This document shows, piece by piece, positions 6,050 through 6,500 of a stretch of DNA of 6,500 bases; the first letter of the stretch is position 1; every line of letters starts with the position of its first letter. Position numbers and translations under genes: made by a program. Below the pieces are notes generated by a model. It made no database searches, was not told where the DNA came from, and saw only the letters and a program-made list of their open reading frames with translations. Source of the stretch: Planctomycetota bacterium (GTDB taxonomy: Bacteria > Planctomycetota > UBA1135 > UBA2386); the NCBI GenBank assembly GCA_947455805.1, contig CANGSN010000186.1:1-6500 (forward strand), given 5' to 3'.

Positions 6050-6104
6050 GCCCTGGAAGGACCGGCGCCGGCGGAACGCACGCGCGCGGCGAAGAAAATC
6101 TGCG
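6050..6104 (-). promoter_or_regulatory. Conserved upstream block, copy B
   Basis: This copy begins with the exact 15-mer shared with copy A (here 6050-6064), then CCGGCGG, CGCACGCGC and GAAGAAAATCTGCG in order. It lies in the 138-nt region between the diverging starts at 6018 and 6157. It could therefore act on the minus-strand paralogue, the plus-strand lipoprotein gene, or both. Copy A has no diverging gene beside it, which favours the paralogue as the real target. Confidence 0.5.
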
Positions 6105-6114
6105 GGTGGCCCCT

Positions 6115-6129
6115 CGGCGACTGTCGCCG
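6115..6129. promoter_or_regulatory. Dyad CGGCGAC-T-GTCGCCG in the divergent region
   Basis: This is a perfect 7+1+7 dyad ending 27 nt before the lipoprotein ATG, overlapped by a second dyad GCCGG-CA-CCGGC (6126-6137). The position suits an operator or a 5' hairpin. At this G+C content a dyad of this size can occur by chance about once in a window of this length, so support is weak. Confidence 0.22.
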
Positions 6130-6156
6130 GCACCGGCTCGGCGCTTCCCTACCGGC

Positions 6157-6500
6157 ATGCGTCGCCACCCATCGTGGTTGCTGATCCCGGCCGCCCTGCT
6201 CGTGTCCTGCGCGACCACGACCCCACCGGCACCGTGGCCCGCCGTCGGCACCGACGCGCTGACGCCAGCCCAGCAGGCGCAGTTCGGCAAGGCGCTCGCT
6301 GCGCGCGACGAACTCGGCAAGCGCCTGCTCGGTGCCTTGCAGCAGGCGCTGGCGAACGGGGCCCCGGCGGCGATCGCCGTCTGCAGCGAGCAGGCCCCCG
6401 GCATGGCAACGGCGGTGTCGACGCGCCACGGCGTGCGCATCGGCCGCACCGCGCAACGCCGCCGCAACCCCGACAACACGCCCCCCGCCTGGTTGCCAGC
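6157..6500 (+). CDS. Lipoprotein with Tll0287-like (DUF3365) domain, 3' end outside the window
   Basis: The first 114 codons are present and no stop is reached. The N-terminus (MRRHPSWLLIPAALLVSC) is a lipoprotein signal with lipobox LVSC; C18 would carry the lipid after cleavage. A short Thr/Pro linker follows, then a helical region (about 36-70), then AIAVCSEQAPGMA (72-84) and HGVRIGRTAQRRRNPDNTPP (91-110). The pattern VCSE-AP...GV-IGRT...RNP-N-P is typical of the Tll0287-like family; its cyanobacterial namesake binds heme through a PAS-like fold with His/Cys ligation. Whether this protein binds heme cannot be told from the fragment; C76 is the visible candidate ligand. It diverges from the paralogue starting at 6018, with 138 nt between the starts. 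No clear SD precedes ATG 6157, which is chosen because the lipoprotein signal begins there. A redox or sensory role in the cell envelope is inference. Confidence 0.7.
   Translation, partial: MRRHPSWLLIPAALLVSCATTTPPAPWPAVGTDALTPAQQAQFGKALAARDELGKRLLGALQQALANGAPAAIAVCSEQAPGMATAVSTRHGVRIGRTAQRRRNPDNTPPAWLP

Noticed and set aside
2955..6104. Tandem gene units as a mobile or composite element
   Set aside because: There is no transposase, integrase, terminal inverted repeat or target-site duplication. Plain tandem gene duplication explains the layout.
6019..6456. N-terminal extension of paralogue 2 upstream of ATG 6018
   Set aside because: It would run through the conserved noncoding block and antisense to the lipoprotein gene. 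The signal peptide begins exactly at ATG 6018.

Overview
The window is very G+C-rich (by eye about 70%). It carries exported proteins with 'AQGPD'-type mature N-termini, few Shine-Dalgarno sequences and no phage or IS genes. This style fits an uncultivated or environmental Planctomycetota-like bacterium. That assignment is inference from protein style only; there is no rRNA or marker gene here.

Layout. (1) Positions 1-178 (+) hold the C-terminal tail of a membrane-anchored protein of unknown function. (2) 224-2134 (+) is a complete secreted M1-family zinc aminopeptidase with its full catalytic set. A possible 25-residue ORF overlaps its stop codon as GTGA and ends at 2208. (3) 2214-2873 (-) is a flavin-dependent nitroreductase-fold protein that matches the iodotyrosine deiodinase (IYD) branch, including the Glu/Tyr/Lys triad that grips halotyrosine. 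The two convergent stops (2208 and 2214) sit in one 7-bp hairpin. A long stem-loop (2854-2906) wraps the IYD start codon. (4) 2955-4388 (-) and 4591-6018 (-) are tandem paralogues encoding secreted, cysteine-containing proteins of 477 and 475 residues with no function I can assign. Each has its own copy of a conserved block of about 55 nt, placed 31-32 nt before the ATG, so promoter or leader and gene appear to have been duplicated as one unit. (5) 6157-6500 (+), divergent from the second paralogue, is the start of a lipoprotein resembling the Tll0287-like (DUF3365) family; it runs off the window.

How the genes relate. The two paralogues and the IYD homologue lie in the same orientation, in the order 4591-6018, 2955-4388, 2214-2873, and could be read together. 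However, the repeated leader blocks and the start-codon hairpin suggest separate control points. A link between the peptidase (releasing amino acids from protein) and halotyrosine dehalogenation is imaginable but rests only on adjacency of convergent genes. The strongest second-look items are the structured IYD start region, the duplicated gene-plus-leader unit, and the bacterial IYD homologue itself. I see no CRISPR, tRNA, rRNA, transposase or known defence system.
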